Assembly (NCBI GenBank): GCA_013138675.1
Contig: WTCH01000295.1
Location: 1-9,189 of the forward strand
Source of the DNA: Woeseiaceae bacterium
Lineage (GTDB): Bacteria > Pseudomonadota > Gammaproteobacteria > Steroidobacterales > Woeseiaceae
Length of the DNA: 9,189 nucleotides
Direction: 5' to 3'
Part shown: one piece after another, positions 7,008 to 9,189 of the stretch
Numbering within the stretch: position 1 is the stretch's first letter
Layout of the letters: each line of letters starts with the position of its first letter
Position numbers and translations under genes: made by a program
The notes under the pieces: generated by a model
Database searches by the model: none
Seen by the model: only the letters and a program-made list of their open reading frames with translations
What the model was told of the DNA's origin: nothing

Positions 7008-8206
7008 AATTCGCGGCCATTGTTGTCGTCGCGGTGATACTGAGTGCGTTCGCGGCACATTTCCTGCTTGGCGATCCGGGCTATGTTGCGATCAATTTTC
7101 GCGGCTACCTCATCGAAATGTCGGTCCCGGTCCTGCTGGGCCTCGCCGTTCTTCTTTTGTTCTCGGTCTGGTTGATACGCCGCCTGGTCCAGACGCCGAA
7201 ACGGCTGGGCGAGGCCGCAGGCCGCTATCGTTCGGCACGCGCTGGCCTGAAACTCACACGCGGAATGATTGAGGTCGCCGAAGGCAATTTCGCACGCGGT
7301 GAAAAACTGTTGGCCCGGGCTGCGAGCACGAGCGACGCGCCGCTCTTTAATTACCTGCAAGCCGCACGTGCAGCGCACCTGCAAGGCAAGGACGAGCGCC
7401 GTGACGAGTGGCTCAAACTGGCTTACGAACAGACTCCCGAAGCAGCAAATGCGGTGCTGCTGACGCAGGCGGAGCTGCAACTCGATCGCGAGCAGTACGA
7501 ACAGGCGCTGGCAACACTGCGCCGCATCGAGGAGAACTCCAAGGATCACAGCCACGCCCTTGCCCTGCTGGGCCGCTTGTATTTTCGACTCAAGGACTGG
7601 GCGCAGCTTGCCGAGATCCTGCCGCGCCTGCAGAAGCAGGCTCGCGTCAAACAGGAGACGCTCGACAAATGGACCATTCGCGTGCACACGGAAAATTTCG
7701 AAAACGCCGCGGATGGCGAGACGGTCATTGCCGAGTGGAAATCAGTCACGAAACGACTCCGTGCTGAAACCGCGCTGCTCAACGCGTATTACATGAGCCT
7801 GATGCGGGTGGGCCTGCATGACAAGGCCGAGAAAGATCTCGCGGCGGCACTCAAGACGGAGTGGCGGGCGCCACTTGTGCGTCTGTTTGGACTGGTTGAA
7901 GGCCCCGATCCCAGCAAGCAACTGAAGCGCGCCGAAGGCTGGCTGACCCAGCACGACGAAGACGTGGACCTGTTACTGGCGGCCGCCCGACTGTGCCTGC
8001 GCATCGAACTCTGGGGCAAGGCTCGCAGCTATCTGGAAACGGTCATAGCCCTGCGGCCGACGCCCGAGGCCTACCAGGAATACGGCCGCCTGCTAACGCA
8101 GCTCGGGGAGACAGATGCAGCTGCGGACGCATACCGGCAAGGACTGGGCATGGTTGCCGCCAGCCCGTTGACGGCGATACCGCACCTCGAACCGGATACG
8201 GTGTGA
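7004..8206 (+). CDS. hemY: HemY family membrane protein with TPR-like repeats
   Basis: Inner-membrane protein of 400 residues. The HemY_N region holds two membrane spans, at about residues 3-22 and 41-62, joined by GDPGYVAINFRGYLIEMS, which carries the family motif DPGYV. The remainder (about 65-400) is a chain of helix pairs of tetratricopeptide type, for example AGLKLTRGMIEVAEGNFARG (80-99), ANAVLLTQAELQLDREQYEQAL (148-169) and HALALLGRLYFRLKDWAQL (184-202), suited to protein-protein contact in the cytoplasm. It differs from the protoporphyrinogen oxidase also called HemY in Gram-positive bacteria. In gammaproteobacteria it regularly follows hemX and is thought to act late in protohaem synthesis or its control, without a proven activity. 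It starts in the hemX stop (ATGA) and its own stop overlaps the next gene (GTGA). Confidence 0.9.
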   Translation: MKFAAIVVVAVILSAFAAHFLLGDPGYVAINFRGYLIEMSVPVLLGLAVLLLFSVWLIRRLVQTPKRLGEAAGRYRSARAGLKLTRGMIEVAEGNFARGEKLLARAASTSDAPLFNYLQAARAAHLQGKDERRDEWLKLAYEQTPEAANAVLLTQAELQLDREQYEQALATLRRIEENSKDHSHALALLGRLYFRLKDWAQLAEILPRLQKQARVKQETLDKWTIRVHTENFENAADGETVIAEWKSVTKRLRAETALLNAYYMSLMRVGLHDKAEKDLAAALKTEWRAPLVRLFGLVEGPDPSKQLKRAEGWLTQHDEDVDLLLAAARLCLRIELWGKARSYLETVIALRPTPEAYQEYGRLLTQLGETDAAADAYRQGLGMVAASPLTAIPHLEPDTV

Positions 8207-9009
8207 GCTGGTCGGCACTTGTCGTTGGTGTTGGATACCTTGGTCGGCGCTTTCTTGAACAGGACAATGATGCCCTCGGCCTGACGCGTGGCGATCACGA
8301 CCTCGATAAAGACGGTCCCCTGCCGGTCAGTCTTCCCGAAACGTACACCGTGCTATACACAGTCCCGCCGTCGCACGAGTCGCAATCGGACGTAAGGCTG
8401 CAGCGACTACTGGCCGTACTCGATCCAGCGCCATCGCGATTCGTCTACATCAGTACGACGGGCGTGTACGGTGATCATGGCGGTGCGGCCGTCAACGAGG
8501 AAACACCCACCCGCCCGGGCTCCGATCACTCCGCAAGAAGGGTTGCTGCTGAAGACGCACTGAATTCCTGGGCCGTGGAAACGGACTGCGCGGCGGTGGT
8601 GCTTCGCGTGCCAGGTATCTATGGTCCCGGCCGACTCGGTATTGAGCGCATACGTGACGGGGCACCAATCATCCGGGAGGTCGATGCCGGGCCTGGCAAT
8701 CGAATTCACGTAGATGATCTGGCGAACTGTTGCTCCGCCGCACTGGCCGACCACGTACCTGCCGGGGTGTATAACGTTGGCGACGGTGATCACCGCACAT
8801 CGAACTGGTTTGCGAACGAGGTGGCTCGTCAGTGTGAGCTGCCGGCACCACCGACGATCAGCATGGCGGACGCCCGACGAGAGTTCTCGCCGATGCGGAT
8901 GTCGTTTCTCGGCGAATCACGCCGCGTCGACACGCAAAAAATGCGTGACGTCCTGGGCGTAAAACTCAAATACCCGAACCCCGAAGTCGGAATAGCTGCG
9001 AGCCTGTAG
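8203..9009 (+). CDS. Atypical SDR NAD(P)-binding protein, YeeZ-like
   Basis: Protein of 268 residues of the extended or atypical short-chain dehydrogenase/reductase fold (NAD-dependent epimerase/dehydratase relatives). The start is GTG at 8203, overlapping the hemY stop as GTGA. The frame is open further upstream, but those starts lie inside hemY, whereas this one puts the dinucleotide-binding strand SALVVGVGYLGRRFL at residues 4-18, with GxGxxG at Gly9, Gly11 and Gly14. RFVYISTTGVYGDHGGAAVNEETP (79-102) is the conserved centre of the YeeZ-like group. The usual SDR catalytic YxxxK is absent: the matching stretch reads SDHSARRVAAED (107-118). IYGPGRLGIERIRDG, INRVHVDD-like RIHVDDLAN and GVYNVGDGDHRT later in the protein fit epimerase-type SDRs. 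Substrate and reaction are unknown. It is the last gene of the packed alg-hem cluster. Confidence 0.85.
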   Translation: MSWSALVVGVGYLGRRFLEQDNDALGLTRGDHDLDKDGPLPVSLPETYTVLYTVPPSHESQSDVRLQRLLAVLDPAPSRFVYISTTGVYGDHGGAAVNEETPTRPGSDHSARRVAAEDALNSWAVETDCAAVVLRVPGIYGPGRLGIERIRDGAPIIREVDAGPGNRIHVDDLANCCSAALADHVPAGVYNVGDGDHRTSNWFANEVARQCELPAPPTISMADARREFSPMRMSFLGESRRVDTQKMRDVLGVKLKYPNPEVGIAASL

Positions 9010-9012
9010 GAA

Positions 9013-9026
9013 CCCGGCCCACCGGG
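9013..9026 (+). terminator. Small hairpin after the last gene, possible weak terminator
   Basis: CCCGG-CCCA-CCGGG forms a 5-bp GC stem with a 4-nt loop, 3 nt after the stop codon at 9009. No T-run follows (the next bases are CGACCAAATT), so it is not a standard intrinsic terminator. It might slow polymerase or protect the 3' end. Confidence 0.3.
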
Positions 9027-9044
9027 CGACCAAATTCGTCACAC

Positions 9045-9183
9045 AGGTCCGGACACCGGGTGCGCACCCTCGCTTAACCTCGCTCGCCATCCCTGGCTCG
9101 CTCAGATCGTACTCCGCTTGCTTTGGCTCCCGGCGTCGCGGCGCTGCACACGACGCTCGCGTGCGCACCCGATGCCCGGACCT
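9045..9183. repeat. 139-nt element with 23-nt terminal inverted repeats
   Basis: The arms 9045-9067 and 9161-9183 are inverted copies with 21 of 23 positions matching. Each contains the palindrome GTGCGCAC at its inner end. The two mismatches would be A-C and C-A pairs in a + strand transcript but G-U wobbles in a - strand transcript, so the latter could pair along all 23 positions. Inside lie two smaller hairpins: GCCA/TGGC at 9086-9097, and GCGTCG/CGACGC at 9133-9138 with 9151-9156. CTCGCT occurs three times (9069, 9079, 9097). No gene is evident here; an 83-codon open frame on the other strand spans the element but also runs into the SDR gene and resembles nothing known to me. It could be a miniature mobile element or a structured intergenic repeat. 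Confidence 0.55.
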
Positions 9184-9189
9184 CTACGA

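Noticed and set aside
6842..7687. Open frame of 281 codons antisense to hemX and hemY
   Set aside because: No recognisable motif, and the + strand frames match known families with proper stop/start overlaps.
7993..8202. Upstream extension of the SDR reading frame into hemY
   Set aside because: The extra 70 residues overlap the TPR-coding part of hemY and precede the natural start of the Rossmann strand; the GTG at 8203 fits better.
9072..9078. GCTTAAC resembling an integron attC core site
   Set aside because: No matching inverse core or bulged attC stem is present, and no integrase or cassette array is nearby.
8917..9168. 83-codon minus-strand frame through the terminal repeat
   Set aside because: It begins within the repeat's right arm, overlaps the SDR gene end and shows no recognisable protein features.

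Overview
This window looks like a chromosomal segment of a gammaproteobacterium with fairly high GC. The main reason is gene order: algZ-algR-hemC-hemD-hemX-hemY is the arrangement known from Pseudomonas and relatives, and glnK-amtB and a DUF4124 protein are also typical of that class. A marine or sediment lineage outside Pseudomonas is possible, but that is a guess. All nine genes are on the + strand. No RNA gene, CRISPR array, phage gene or transposase is visible.

Left block (3-1697): a complete PII protein gene (glnK) is followed after 27 nt by the ammonium channel gene amtB. A strong intrinsic terminator closes the pair. PII proteins of this type gate the adjacent Amt channel according to nitrogen status.

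Middle (1698-2332): an intergenic region carries a perfect TGTGA-N6-TCACA palindrome, centred exactly 41.5 nt upstream of the start point predicted from an extended -10 element. This is the geometry of a class II CRP/Vfr-activated promoter. It precedes a small exported DUF4124 protein. No clear terminator separates that gene from algZ 58 nt further on.

Right block (2333-9009): seven tightly packed genes, four junctions overlapping and two separated by 6 and 13 nt. A LytS-type membrane histidine kinase (AlgZ) and its LytTR response regulator (AlgR) come first. Next are porphobilinogen deaminase (HemC) and uroporphyrinogen-III synthase (HemD), which make the last linear and first cyclic intermediates of tetrapyrrole synthesis. 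The membrane proteins HemX and HemY follow, and then an atypical short-chain dehydrogenase/reductase whose GTG start overlaps the hemY stop. The spacing suggests one transcript that couples a two-component regulator to haem precursor synthesis.

Right edge (9010-9189): noncoding DNA with a small hairpin, then a 139-nt element bounded by 23-nt imperfect inverted repeats that enclose two smaller hairpins. It looks like a miniature intergenic repeat. I found no clearly undescribed multi-gene system. The best leads are the CRP-type promoter that may feed the alg-hem operon, and this terminal structured repeat.
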